A program made the translations under genes and the position numbers. From contig NZ_SOBW01000007.1 in NCBI RefSeq assembly GCF_004364975.1, positions 496,001 to 560,000 of the forward strand: a DNA stretch of 64,000 nt, read 5' to 3'. Below the pieces are notes generated by a model. The model was not told the origin of the DNA, did not search any database, and saw only the letters and a program-made list of their open reading frames with translations. Shown one piece after another: positions 1 through 17,300 of this stretch; position 1 is the stretch's first letter, and each line of letters begins with the position of its first letter. The stretch comes from Gelidibacter sediminis (GTDB lineage: Bacteria; Bacteroidota; Bacteroidia; Flavobacteriales; Flavobacteriaceae).

Positions 1-1557
1 TACACCTTCAATAGAAAACGATTTGTTTTCTGGTGCGCTGTGTTCTTTTTTAACGATGTCATAAAAGGTCTTGAGCATTTCAGGATGTTGGTCCATGATG
101 TTGTGTTGTTCTCTGATGTCCGCATCTAAATCATATAACTCAACTGTTTTATTGCCTTTCTTGATATTCTTCCAAATCATCTTCCACTTGCCCATTCTTA
201 CCGCAACTTGACCGTTATAGCCTGCAAATTCCCAATACAAATAGTCATGTTGATCTTGCTTGCCTGTATTGGTCAACGCATTATAAAAACTAATCCCATC
301 GGAAGCATAATTGGTGTCCACTTGTGCAATTTCATTAAACGTTGGCATGATATCATAAAATGCCGAAATGTGATCACTTGTAGTTCCTGGTTGAATCTTT
401 CCTGGCCATGTCGCAATCAACGGGACGCGGATACCCCCTTCATATAAAAATCCTTTTCCTCGTCCGTAGCTACTATCAAAAGGGGCAGCACTATCAAACC
501 AAACGGCATCACCACCACCTGCTGAACTTGGTCCGTTATCAGAAGTAAAGACAATTAAGGTGTTTTCATACAAGCCTTCCTTTTTCAAATAGGAGACCAA
601 CTTTCCAACGTTTTCATCCAAATACGAAATCATCGCCGCATAAGTCGCCCGCGGGTAACGTGTAGGGAAATAATCGGCTCCTTCACCTTCAATAAAATGG
701 TGAGGCTCTTCATCACCAAATTTATTTACATAATAATCCACCCAGTTTTGTGGCGCCTGCAACGGCACGTGAGGGATTGGACTTGCCCAATACATGAAGA
801 ACGGTTCCTTTTTATTTTTTTCAATGAACGCCATCATTTTATCAAATATTAACGTCGGACTGTAATCTGGTTGGGTGAATTTCGCATAAGCTTGCAAATC
901 ATAAGCATCGCTACCTTTTGCCAACCCTTCGTGTGGGGCAATGGTATCATTATTTAAATACACACGCTTTTCATTTTCATACAAATGAACGGGAGTATAG
1001 GTGTGTGCTTGACGCTGGCAGTTGTAACCAAAAAAATAGTCGAAGCCCATTTCTGTTGGAATGGATTCGGTTTGTGGCGCTCCTAATCCCCATTTGCCGA
1101 CAATGGCCGTTTTGTAATTCGCCTTCTTCAAGGTTTGCGCTAAGGTGACGGTACTTTTAGGCATTGGGCGCTGACCTTCCAAAGTAGAATCCGCAATCAT
1201 GGCGCGATAATTCCAAACATTACCACGTTCTTCCCACTCATCATTCCCTCTAATACTGGCATGCCCCCCGTGTAAACCGGTCAATAACGACGCACGAGCA
1301 GGTGCACAAACGGGAGCCGCCGTATAATGTTGGGTAAATAGGATGCCTTCTTTTGCCAAGGCATCAATATTTGGGGTTTCAATTTTGGTTTGCCCGTAAA
1401 CCCCCAAATCACCGTAGCCCAAATCGTCCGCTAGGATATAAATGATATTTGGTTTTTGAGCAGATGCTTGTGGTTGTTTTTTGGCCACTTTAGCGTTATG
1501 ACATCCGAACGTTATAAACACGCTGCCTAAAATGACGAGGGTTCTTAATAATTTCAT
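1..1557 (-). CDS. Family S1 sulfatase, lipoprotein-like (C-terminus cut by window edge)
   Basis: Removes sulfate esters, probably from a sugar, in the periplasm or at the cell surface. My translation from the ATG at 1557 stays open to base 1 (519 codons), so only the end is missing. The N-terminus is a signal peptide with a Cys at residue 19 (TFGC), suggesting a lipoprotein. The early NIIYILADDLGYGDLG segment supplies the metal-binding Asp pair. The sulfatase signature VCAPARASLLTG follows; its Cys would be converted to formylglycine. VGKWGLG and TSDNGPSS blocks are further S1 hallmarks. It is the last visible gene of the GH2/GH27 operon, 81 bases after the small membrane protein, so a sulfated galactose or GlcNAc on the glycan is a reasonable substrate guess. 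The S1 subfamily and position specificity cannot be read here. Confidence 0.95.
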   Translation of the reverse strand, partial: MKLLRTLVILGSVFITFGCHNAKVAKKQPQASAQKPNIIYILADDLGYGDLGVYGQTKIETPNIDALAKEGILFTQHYTAAPVCAPARASLLTGLHGGHASIRGNDEWEERGNVWNYRAMIADSTLEGQRPMPKSTVTLAQTLKKANYKTAIVGKWGLGAPQTESIPTEMGFDYFFGYNCQRQAHTYTPVHLYENEKRVYLNNDTIAPHEGLAKGSDAYDLQAYAKFTQPDYSPTLIFDKMMAFIEKNKKEPFFMYWASPIPHVPLQAPQNWVDYYVNKFGDEEPHHFIEGEGADYFPTRYPRATYAAMISYLDENVGKLVSYLKKEGLYENTLIVFTSDNGPSSAGGGDAVWFDSAAPFDSSYGRGKGFLYEGGIRVPLIATWPGKIQPGTTSDHISAFYDIMPTFNEIAQVDTNYASDGISFYNALTNTGKQDQHDYLYWEFAGYNGQVAVRMGKWKMIWKNIKKGNKTVELYDLDADIREQHNIMDQHPEMLKTFYDIVKKEHSAPENKSFSIEGV

Positions 1558-1638
1558 ATGTAATCAATTTAAATCTTTATAAATAATTTTTATCAAAAGC
1601 GTTGTGCGAATTTTAAATTTTTCAGGTATTTATTTTTT

Positions 1639-1914
1639 CTAAAAAAAACTACCAATTGTAAGCGTTGAACAAATAATCAGCGCAATAACACTCACTAAAG
1701 TCAGGATTCTAACGCTATGTTTTATGAGATATATTATTCCTATAATTACAAAAACAATTTGAGCAAGCATCAGAGGAATGGTAAGAATTTCTACGAAAAA
1801 CCCTAATATTACACTATTCACTTGGTATATATAAAGTAAATACAATCCTATAAAATAAAAAATTAGAGCAAAATTTATGATGGTAAGGTTTCTATCCGTT
1901 ATAAATTTTTTCAT
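1639..1914 (-). CDS. Small hydrophobic membrane protein, unknown function
   Basis: A 91-residue protein with a short basic N-terminus (MKKFITDRN) and about three predicted membrane segments (roughly residues 12-30, 34-62 and 68-90). I recognise no family. Its ATG overlaps the stop of the upstream GH2 gene in an ATGA arrangement (1911-1914), the usual sign of translational coupling, which supports it being a real gene. It lies between a GH2 and a sulfatase gene. No function can be assigned. Confidence 0.6.
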   Translation of the reverse strand: MKKFITDRNLTIINFALIFYFIGLYLLYIYQVNSVILGFFVEILTIPLMLAQIVFVIIGIIYLIKHSVRILTLVSVIALIICSTLTIGSFF

Positions 1915-4385
1915 TTAATGTTTGTGTCTAAATTTATTCTTCCCATTTTCAATCCTTTTCCTGAGACCTCCAATACTATCTCGCCAGCAGTTTCACCAGC
2001 TTCTACCAAGACCACCAATTTACCACTAAACAATTTCATTGTTGGTAAATGGAATAACTCGAGGGAGGTGGCGTCACCATTAGCTGCTGCTTTATATTTT
2101 CCAGCGCCTTTTACCTTAAATTTTAATTGATTGGTAGCAGTAGGACAGGGAATTCCGTTTTTATCAACCACAGATACGGTGACAAATGCCAAATCCTTTC
2201 CGTCAGCAATTAACTGTGTTCTGTCGGCTTCTAAGACTAATTTGTAGGGTTTTCCTGCGGTATGGGTTTCTTTTTCTGCCACGGGATGTCCATCAGCATC
2301 AAAAGCGACCACTTTTATGGTACCCGGTTCGTATGTTACATCCATCCACATCAAGCGGTATCTGTGGGTTGGCGAACTATTATTTTTTTTCTGAATGCCC
2401 ATGCTTTTGCCGTTTACAAACAATTCAGCACTATTATAATTGGTATAAACGAAAACGGGGGTGATTTCTCCTTCACGTCCTTCCCAATTCCAATGAGGTA
2501 GCATGTGGAGTGTTTCCTCTTTCGTGTTCCAACGACTCCGATATAAATAAAAACGATCTTTAGGCAATCCGGCCAAATCATTAATTCCAAAATACGAACT
2601 TCTAGATGGCCATTTGGTATCGTAAGGCGTCGGTTCACCTAAATAGTCGAAACCCGTCCATACAAATTCGCCAATCACCCATGGTTTGTCATCTTGCAAC
2701 ACAAAATCTTCATCAGGGATGTTAGACCAACTGCAGGCTTCCAAATCGTAGGATGACGACTGCAAATCGTCATACATTTTCATCTTTGCTTCTACCACGG
2801 GGAACTTATAAATGCCACGAGAACTCACTGTAGATGCGGTTTCTGATCCTAAAATTAAGCCTTGCGGAAAGGCTTTGTAAGCGTCTTCATATAAATGCAC
2901 ACGGTAATTCAACCCCGGGATGTCCAATACCGCACCAAAACCTGAAGCCATAGTCGCTTCTACTTGATCCATACCTACGGTCACTGGTCGGGTGGGATCT
3001 TCGCGATGAAAAATATCCTGAAGCCGTTTGGCGCGTTTAGCACCCTCACTGCCCCATTGATCAGGGACTTCATTGCCGGAGCTCCACATCACAATACTCG
3101 GGTGGTTGCGCGTAGCCTGTACTAAATTGACGATATCCTTTTCTGCATTAGTTTCAAAATAGCGATGGTACCCGTTGTCGACTTTCGGTTTTGCCCATTC
3201 ATCAAAACTTTCGGCTAAAAATAGAAAGCCCATTTCATCACACAATTCGAGTTGCTCCAAAGACGGCATATTGTGTGCGCTGCGGATGGCGTTGGTTCCC
3301 ATATCCTTTAAAATCTGAAGTTGACGGCGTAAAGCTGATCTGTTCACTGCCGTGCCAATCGGGCCTAAATCATGATGCAGACAAACGCCTTTGAACTTCA
3401 TGATCGAATCATTTAGGCTAAAGCCTTTTTCTGCTTCGTATTTGATGCTTCTAATTCCGAATCGTGTTGACATTTCATCTTTTAAGATGTGGTCAGCATA
3501 CAATTGAGAGGTGGCCGAATATAAATAGGGCGTTTCCGGACTCCATAACTTTGGATTGCTAACAGCAATATTCTGTTCAAAGGCATCTCCAAAAATGACT
3601 TGGGTGGAATCGACAGCCACTGTTTTACCGTCCGCATCTTTGATGGTGGTCACCATTTTAAGATTTTCACCAGACACCTTTGTTTTAACATTGACTTTTG
3701 CTAGATCTGAAGTTATAAAAGGTGTAGTTATAAAAGTCCCCCATTGATCAATGCTTTCCTTGTTTTTGGTAATGACCCGCACATTGCGGTACAATCCCGC
3801 ACCAGGATACCAACGTGAGGACAATTCGCGATTGGTCAGTTTAACCGCCAACGTATTTTGTTGGTTGGCACGGATATGCTCGGTGATGTCAAAATAGAAA
3901 TAGCTATAACCATAGTTCCAACTGCCAACTTTTTTGCCATTAAGGAATATTTCAGGCTCGCTCATGGCGCCCTCAAAAAGGAGAATGACTTTCTTTTCAG
4001 AATCAAAATTCGGGATATCAAACTGATTGCGGTACCAACCAATTCCGATATAAGGTAGTGCACCCGTGCGTCCGGTTTTTTCTGTAGCTACTTTTTCGCC
4101 ATTTTGAACAATGGCTACCGTTTGCTTGTCAATTTCTTTATCAAAAGGCCCTTTTATGGCCCAATCGTGAGGCACGGTAACAGTTTCCCATTTGGAATCA
4201 TCAAAAGATTGTGAAGATGCGTTCTCTACATCGCCTTTATGAAACTTCCAATTCTTTTTTAAAGTCAACACCGTTCTCTCTTGACCGTGAATTGACCCTG
4301 AGAATAGCAATCCAAATAACACGCAGATCGCCGACAGATTAAAAACTGTAGTACTGTTAAAAAGGTGTTTTTTGATAGCTATCAT
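1911..4385 (-). CDS. GH2 glycosidase with DUF4982-like C-terminal region, probable beta-galactosidase
   Basis: An 824-residue exported GH2 enzyme with a signal peptide over about residues 1-34. In order: N-terminal jelly-roll (about 40-205, with IGIGWYRNQF and GLYRNVRV), Ig-like domain (about 210-315), TIM barrel (about 320-610) and C-terminal Ig-like domains resembling DUF4982. The acid/base is E439 in MWSSGNEV and the nucleophile is probably E515 in LGSETAS. This shorter architecture differs from the two LacZ-type GH2 genes upstream and is common in Bacteroidota glycan loci. It sits 14 bases after the GH27 gene and overlaps the next gene by 4 bases, so it is co-transcribed. Terminal beta-Gal is the likely target. 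GH2 also includes beta-mannosidases and beta-glucuronidases, so substrate remains inferred. Confidence 0.93.
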   Translation of the reverse strand: MIAIKKHLFNSTTVFNLSAICVLFGLLFSGSIHGQERTVLTLKKNWKFHKGDVENASSQSFDDSKWETVTVPHDWAIKGPFDKEIDKQTVAIVQNGEKVATEKTGRTGALPYIGIGWYRNQFDIPNFDSEKKVILLFEGAMSEPEIFLNGKKVGSWNYGYSYFYFDITEHIRANQQNTLAVKLTNRELSSRWYPGAGLYRNVRVITKNKESIDQWGTFITTPFITSDLAKVNVKTKVSGENLKMVTTIKDADGKTVAVDSTQVIFGDAFEQNIAVSNPKLWSPETPYLYSATSQLYADHILKDEMSTRFGIRSIKYEAEKGFSLNDSIMKFKGVCLHHDLGPIGTAVNRSALRRQLQILKDMGTNAIRSAHNMPSLEQLELCDEMGFLFLAESFDEWAKPKVDNGYHRYFETNAEKDIVNLVQATRNHPSIVMWSSGNEVPDQWGSEGAKRAKRLQDIFHREDPTRPVTVGMDQVEATMASGFGAVLDIPGLNYRVHLYEDAYKAFPQGLILGSETASTVSSRGIYKFPVVEAKMKMYDDLQSSSYDLEACSWSNIPDEDFVLQDDKPWVIGEFVWTGFDYLGEPTPYDTKWPSRSSYFGINDLAGLPKDRFYLYRSRWNTKEETLHMLPHWNWEGREGEITPVFVYTNYNSAELFVNGKSMGIQKKNNSSPTHRYRLMWMDVTYEPGTIKVVAFDADGHPVAEKETHTAGKPYKLVLEADRTQLIADGKDLAFVTVSVVDKNGIPCPTATNQLKFKVKGAGKYKAAANGDATSLELFHLPTMKLFSGKLVVLVEAGETAGEIVLEVSGKGLKMGRINLDTNIK

Positions 4386-4399
4386 AATGTTGGAGCGGT

Positions 4400-5653
4400 C
4401 TATTTATTTTGAAATATATTAAAAGGTTTTGAAGTTCCTGATAGCGATAATACGACCACACCATGTGCAGGCACTTCAAAGCTCAATGTATTTTTTGTGG
4501 TGGATCCATAATCCTGTTTTGCCCATAAATCGCGGTAGGTATAGCCTTTTGAAGCATCTAAACCGACGGTATTCAGGTCGAATGTCATAGTCGTTGGCTT
4601 ATCGGATCTGTTTAATAAAGTGACCGCCACTTTCCCGCTCATGGTGGAGACTAACGGCTTTGCCCAAACTTCTAAATCGCCTTCATCCACCAAACGGCGT
4701 GCTTGGTACACCAACGGATCCTGATTAAGGGCAATCAGCTCTTTATTGGTCAATATGGCAATAGTTTCTTCAGACATATCGCGCAAATCATTCCCCGCCA
4801 AAAGTGGCGAATTCATCATGCACCACATGGTAAAATGAGTTTTATCTTCTTCATAACTCATGCCGCGTCCTACTTGCAGCATGTCCATATCGTTGACATG
4901 GCCTGGGGAAGCGTATTTCCAAAGATCCGCATTCAAATCTATGATGTGTAGGATGGAACTGAATTCGTTGCTGATATCGCCGGAGATCCGCCATGAATCG
5001 GCAATTTGCAACGCCCATTCGCCAGGAAACTCCCATCGGCAGATATTATATACCGTATTCGGTTTGATCTCTTTTATAATATTGGCAATTTGGGTGTATC
5101 GGGTTTCTTCATCCAATCCTAACCACTCGCCGCCACACCAATCGACTTTAATGAAATCATAATTCCAGTCGTTGAGCATCAATTTCAAATCCTTTCTGTC
5201 GTGGCCCATCAGTCCAGAGCCCACTCCAATCGTATCGTTATCCCAATGCGAAGCGCACGTATTGATCCCCGCATCAGAATAGATGCCTGCTTTTAATCCT
5301 TTGGAATGAATATAATCAGAAATGACTTTCATCCCGTTAGGAAAACGTTCGGGATGCACCAATAAATTCCCTTCAGCATCACGACCGCCAAAAAAGCCAT
5401 CGTCTATGTTTACATAAGCGTAACCCACATCAGCCATTCCGGATGAAATCATAAAATCTGCTTGCGCTTTAATGATCTCTTCATTGATATCCACATGAAA
5501 ATTATTCCAGCTGGACCAGCCCATGATTGGCGTTTGTGGTTTGGTGATGGGTTGGGCCGTGTTTTGAATAAAAGTCAAGGGTACCACAGTCCGTTCTTGA
5601 GGTTTACAAGACATCAAAACGAACAACGACAACAACAGACAAATTTTATACAT
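4400..5653 (-). CDS. GH27 family alpha-galactosidase-like lipoprotein
   Basis: A 417-residue enzyme expected to remove terminal alpha-linked galactose (or alpha-GalNAc or beta-L-arabinopyranose in some family members). The lipobox LFVLMSC puts the lipidated Cys at residue 16. The barrel starts with PIMGWSSWNNF and carries VNIDDGFF. D171 in IKVDWCGG is the expected nucleophile and D226 in SWRISGDI the acid/base. The family C-terminal beta-sandwich follows the motif AGNDLRDMS. It lies between LacZ-type and DUF4982-type GH2 genes (14-base gap downstream). Beside beta-galactosidases, an alpha-Gal cap on Gal-beta-GlcNAc antennae is a sensible substrate, but this is inference. It diverges strongly from the second GH27 in the window. 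Confidence 0.92.
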   Translation of the reverse strand: MYKICLLLSLFVLMSCKPQERTVVPLTFIQNTAQPITKPQTPIMGWSSWNNFHVDINEEIIKAQADFMISSGMADVGYAYVNIDDGFFGGRDAEGNLLVHPERFPNGMKVISDYIHSKGLKAGIYSDAGINTCASHWDNDTIGVGSGLMGHDRKDLKLMLNDWNYDFIKVDWCGGEWLGLDEETRYTQIANIIKEIKPNTVYNICRWEFPGEWALQIADSWRISGDISNEFSSILHIIDLNADLWKYASPGHVNDMDMLQVGRGMSYEEDKTHFTMWCMMNSPLLAGNDLRDMSEETIAILTNKELIALNQDPLVYQARRLVDEGDLEVWAKPLVSTMSGKVAVTLLNRSDKPTTMTFDLNTVGLDASKGYTYRDLWAKQDYGSTTKNTLSFEVPAHGVVVLSLSGTSKPFNIFQNK

Positions 5654-5745
5654 TCACTTTCTATATTAAAACAAATATCGACCGCTTTCAACAATGAAAA
5701 GGGTCGATATGTTGTACGTATTACATACGCATATTTACACTATCA

Positions 5746-8871
<3,126 letters not shown>

Positions 8872-8886
8872 TTAATGTCTTTTTAA

Positions 8887-12512
<3,626 letters not shown>

Positions 12513-12542
12513 AAAAAAACCCACCCAAATAACTTGGGTGGG
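12513..12542 (-). terminator. Rho-independent terminator after SusD1
   Basis: A perfect 9-bp stem (CCCACCCAA at 12520-12528 pairing with TTGGGTGGG at 12534-12542) with a 5-base loop. On the minus strand it is followed by a run of seven T (12519-12513). It lies 58 bases past the SusD1 stop and so ends the SusC1-SusD1 transcript. Confidence 0.88.
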
Positions 12543-12600
12543 CTTTACAATAGGACTAATCTACTGCAATATGAACTTTTAAAATATTAGTTCTTAAACA

Positions 12601-14343
12601 CTATTCCCATCCTGGATTTTGAACCAGATTTCCTTGACTTAAAACAATTTCTTCAGTTGGGATTGGAGACAAATAATCTCTTCCCAATTTAAAGCCATAT
12701 CCTGTAGGAATGGTATTTTTATAAGGATCGATATAACCTTCAGAATTTACTAGGATTGAGGCGTTAATTTCATCTGCAAACTCTGATTCCATATCACTAC
12801 CAATTATTTTAAAGCCTAAAAGTCTTTTCCCAACTATAAGTTCATCAGCGGCGGCCCAGCGCATTAAGTCATCAAACCGTTTACCTTCTAAAGCAGTTTC
12901 TACACGGCGCTCCCTTCTGACTTCATTGATGATGTCACTCAAAGCAGGAAAGGCTTTATTTGGATCTGGAACAGGAGCGATATTCAGAGCAGGCATACCT
13001 ACGCGAGCTCTCAATAAGTTAATAGATTTATCAAGGTCAGCCTGCGTTAAAGTACCAAGTTCAGCCTTTGCTTCGGCAAAATTCAATAGAACTTCTGCAT
13101 ACCTAAAAATAATAGCACCAGTCCAACTTTCTATACGTTGTGCATTGTCTGTAATACCTCCTTTATAAATTTGAAATCCAGTAGTATTTGTAATTTCATT
13201 GTTACCTCTAAATGTTGGATATGTAAACAACTCGTTAGGAACTCCTGAATTTACAGTTATCAAGTCGCCAGGCGTTGCAATAGTTTGGGCAAGACGAGGA
13301 TCTCTATTTTTTACGATATCCGTAAGGCTATTTTCCTGACTCGAGCTATACAAAGGACTGACACCAATAGGCTGACCGTCAACAGCCAAATAAGAATCTA
13401 CTAAAGATTTGGTAACGCCTGTTCCTGATCCTGTATGGGGCAAATAATGCCCTACGCGGTGGCTCACGCCATCAGAAACGTTGTATTTTTTCCAAAACAT
13501 CACTTCTGAAATTCCAGAATAATCTACTTTATTAAACAAGTCCCAATATGTTTTTGCAGTGCCATTATTATATAGTGTATAATCTCCTTGATTAATTAGA
13601 GTTTCAGCTGCATCAGCTGCCATTTGGAGAAACTTTGCACTTTCATTTACTGGTGCTGCAAACTCAGTTCCGTTGTGATATTTTTCCCATGTACCTTCAT
13701 AAAGGGCGACACTCGATTTTAAAGATAAAGCGACACCTTTATGGATTCTAAAAGCTTCAGCAGAACTTTTAGGCTTCAAATTAGAGATGGCCATGTCTAA
13801 GTCCTCAATTATTTTAGTCGCCAATTCATTTCTTGGCATTCTTGGTGAAAATAACTCAGGCGAATCCGTATTAAGAGTCTTATCTATATAAGGCACTCCA
13901 CCATAACGTTTTAAAAGACTGTAATAAAACATCGCTCGGAAAAAATATGCTTCCCCGTTATAGTGATTAATTAAAGCGTTATCTCCTTTAGCTCTACTAC
14001 TATTTTCCAGATAAAAATTAACACTTCTTATCGAACTATAGTTCCAATTCCAATTACCGTCAGATGTTGGTGCGTTAGTAGTATTTCCAACAAAGCGATT
14101 ATTCACAAAAATGTCTGCTAGGTTGTCACTGTTATTGTCAAACTCAAATATACCACCATTGTAACCACTATGAACAGGGAAAGAGGTGTAGAATTGATTA
14201 AGAAAAAGGGCCAAGTCATTAGGCGTTTTCCAATACTGCTCTGGAGAAATTTCGTCCTCTGGCAGTTTGTCCAGTAAATCATCTGAACAGCCCAGACTAA
14301 AGGCCATGATAAATATTACTGCGATGAATTTTGTATATTTCAT
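12601..14343 (-). CDS. SusD/RagB-family glycan-binding lipoprotein (SusD1)
   Basis: A 580-residue surface lipoprotein that caps the SusC1 transporter and binds the oligosaccharide before import. The lipobox SLGC puts the lipidated Cys at about residue 19, followed by acidic SDD residues typical of surface-exposed lipoproteins in Bacteroidota. The TPR-rich N-terminal half has the LPEDEISPEQYWKTPNDL block. The C-terminal half carries the family signature around RRERRVETALEGKRFDDLMRW and ends with the usual NPGWE. It is 12 bases after the SusC1 stop, and the pair is bounded by terminators on both sides, so it can be regulated separately from the enzyme genes. Confidence 0.96.
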   Translation of the reverse strand: MKYTKFIAVIFIMAFSLGCSDDLLDKLPEDEISPEQYWKTPNDLALFLNQFYTSFPVHSGYNGGIFEFDNNSDNLADIFVNNRFVGNTTNAPTSDGNWNWNYSSIRSVNFYLENSSRAKGDNALINHYNGEAYFFRAMFYYSLLKRYGGVPYIDKTLNTDSPELFSPRMPRNELATKIIEDLDMAISNLKPKSSAEAFRIHKGVALSLKSSVALYEGTWEKYHNGTEFAAPVNESAKFLQMAADAAETLINQGDYTLYNNGTAKTYWDLFNKVDYSGISEVMFWKKYNVSDGVSHRVGHYLPHTGSGTGVTKSLVDSYLAVDGQPIGVSPLYSSSQENSLTDIVKNRDPRLAQTIATPGDLITVNSGVPNELFTYPTFRGNNEITNTTGFQIYKGGITDNAQRIESWTGAIIFRYAEVLLNFAEAKAELGTLTQADLDKSINLLRARVGMPALNIAPVPDPNKAFPALSDIINEVRRERRVETALEGKRFDDLMRWAAADELIVGKRLLGFKIIGSDMESEFADEINASILVNSEGYIDPYKNTIPTGYGFKLGRDYLSPIPTEEIVLSQGNLVQNPGWE

Positions 14344-14355
14344 AATGTGATGTTA

Positions 14356-17300
14356 TTAAAATTGAACGTTTAATCCTAAAGAAAATGATTTTTGTAGTGG
14401 ATAGATTTTCCCATTCCCCCAACGACCACCAGTTGCTTCTGGATCATAAATGCTAGACATTTCAGTTATTGTTAACAGGTTTTCTCCAGTAACGAACAAT
14501 CTAAGTTTTTTAAGTTTTAAGTTTTCTAAAAAGGTGGTTGGAAAGTTATACCCTATAGTAGCGTTCTTTAATCTTAGATAAGCGCCATTCTGTAAGTATC
14601 TCGTTTGTACTTCTTGGTTTCTCCATGCGCTTCTAAAAGTAGGCCTTGGCAAAAATGCTCCAGGATTATCTTCAGACCAGTAATCTAGATGTTCTCTAAA
14701 TCCAGCAGATTGCCACTGATTTCCGACAGCTCCAAAAGTGTAAGGCCCACCTGCCCATACATCTCTTTTACCTATTCCTTGCCAAAACATTGAAAAATCA
14801 AATCCTTTAAAGTTAAGACCGACATTAATAGAGTAAGAATATCTAGGAGTAGAATTACCAATGACACTTAAATCTCCAGGATTATCAGATGTAGAATCTC
14901 CCCAATCAATATGTCCGTCGCCGTTAAGATCTCTATACTGCACATCTCCAGGGAACCAAACACCTCCATACATAGTAGATTGATCTGCTCCATTATCTAT
15001 TTGGTCTTGATTTTGATATAAGCCAATTGTTTCAAAACCCCAAATTTCACCAAGTTTTTGCCCTTCACGATATGTGTTCAGAAGGTTGTTAGGGTTACGG
15101 TAATTTGTAACAGTTGTCATCGCATCAGAAAGTATTACACCAACATTATACTTCACTTCTCCAATGGCATCCTTCCACTGTAAACTAAACTCAAAACCTT
15201 TGGTTTCTATAGATGCATTATTAGCTTGTGGTGCCGATGTCCCTAATACAGCAGGTAGACGCTCAGCTGGACCGAACATATTATCGGTAGATCTTACAAA
15301 ATATTCAAAAGAAGATTGTAGACGGTTATTGAAAGCAGCAACATCTAGACCGTAGTTGTCTGTTTTAACCGTTTCCCATGTAATATTAGGGCTAATAATC
15401 CCTGGTGTAAGTGTATAATTTGGTCTTCCAGAATTTCCAATCCACCATAAGTTAGTTCTGATTGGCATACGTGAGATATAAAGATAGTTGGCTACATCTT
15501 GGTTACCAATAGATCCTGTTGAATAACGGAACTTGAACATACTCACTTTTTCCATAGGCCAGAAATCTTCTTTAGCCATGTTGTACCCTACAGAAACTGA
15601 AGGGAAAAAGTCCCATCTACTATCTGCCGCAAATCTTGATGATGCATCATAACGTCCATTTACTTCAAAAAGGTATTTTTCTTTGTAGTTATAAGTCAAT
15701 CTACCAAAATATCCTTGTGTTGAATAAGATCCTGCAGAATCATTAACATTATCTTCACCAACTGCAGTTGAGATTGAAGGAACATTATCTGTTATAAGGT
15801 CATTTCTAGATGCAGTAACTGAGTTGTACTCTGTATTTTCTTGTTGGAAACCTAGCAAACCTGAAAAGTTGTGGGTATCATTAAAAGATTTTTCATAAGA
15901 CACCACCACGTTTGGTGAGATATAATTATTTTCATAAGCATATCTTAAAAAGCCATTGTTTTGTTGTATATAGCGTTCTTGACCATCGGGTTCTGTAACG
16001 CTTACTCTAGCTGTATGAGAAGTAATTGCATTAGTAGCACGTTGATAGTATAAACTTGTTTTTATCTTCAAGTCTTGGATGGGTTCAAAAATCAAATCCA
16101 TACTTGCATTAGTGTTATATTCTTTTGACATACGTCTACCTCCATCTAATAGAAAGGGAATTTCGGAACCATCACTATAACTTCCATTTGGCATCACGAC
16201 CCCATTTGTAGGCCATCTTCTAGCTATATTGTGAAGATATAAACCAGGGTCATAGCTTGGTCTGTCCAAATCTTCTCTTGCCATTCTAACATTTGCGTTA
16301 ACAGTAAACCAATCGTTCATTTTACTAGAAATTTTACTGTTTAAAGTATAACGTTGGTATTCGTCATCACCAAAATTCATAATTCCTGGCGCATCAAAAA
16401 ACGAACCTGATACGTTATAGTTCACTTTCTTTTCATTTCCAGAGAAGCTCAAATTATGTTGTTGACGCATTACTGAGCTTTTATACATTACATCAAACCA
16501 ATCTGTATTGGCATTGGAACCCGTATATTGTTGCCATTGTGTCCCATTTGGATTGGCAACGGTTACTGGAGTATTTACCGGGTCAGCTATATAAGCCTTA
16601 ATACGTTCTAACACAGCTTCACTAAATATTGGAGCACCACCGCCATTGGTAGCAGCGAGGTTAAAATAATTCGCGAATTCCAAAGAATTCATCATCTCAG
16701 GTATGCTCGTAGGTGATGAATAGATGAAATTATTGGAGTATGTAACTTCATGTCCTGAAACACCTGCACCAGTTTTTGTTTTTACCAAAATAACACCGAA
16801 TGCGGCACGAGCTCCATAGATTGCTGAAGAGGCAGCATCTTTAAGTACAGAAATACTTTCGATATCATTTGGATTGATATTGTTTAATCCTGACGGATCA
16901 TTTAAAGGAATATCATCTACAATGACTAATGGAGAACCTGTACCTTGTAGATTACCAACACCACGAATATTAATATTCATATTGGCACCTGGCTCTCCCC
17001 CAGCATTACCAACACTTAATTGAAGTCCCGGAGCGGAACCTTGAATTGCTTGCATAACGTTACTCACAGGTCGGTCTTCGAGAACCTCAGCATCAATAGT
17101 ACTTATTGCACCTGTAAGATTACCTTTTTTCTGAGTTCCATAACCCACTACAATAACCTCATTTAAACCTTCACTTTGTTCTGTCATAACAACATCAATT
17201 GATTGTCTGCCTTCTACCGGAATCAATTGTGGGGCATAGCCTACATAACTAAACTGAAGGGTTGCATTTGAATTCACCTTTATGGAGTAATTTCCATCAA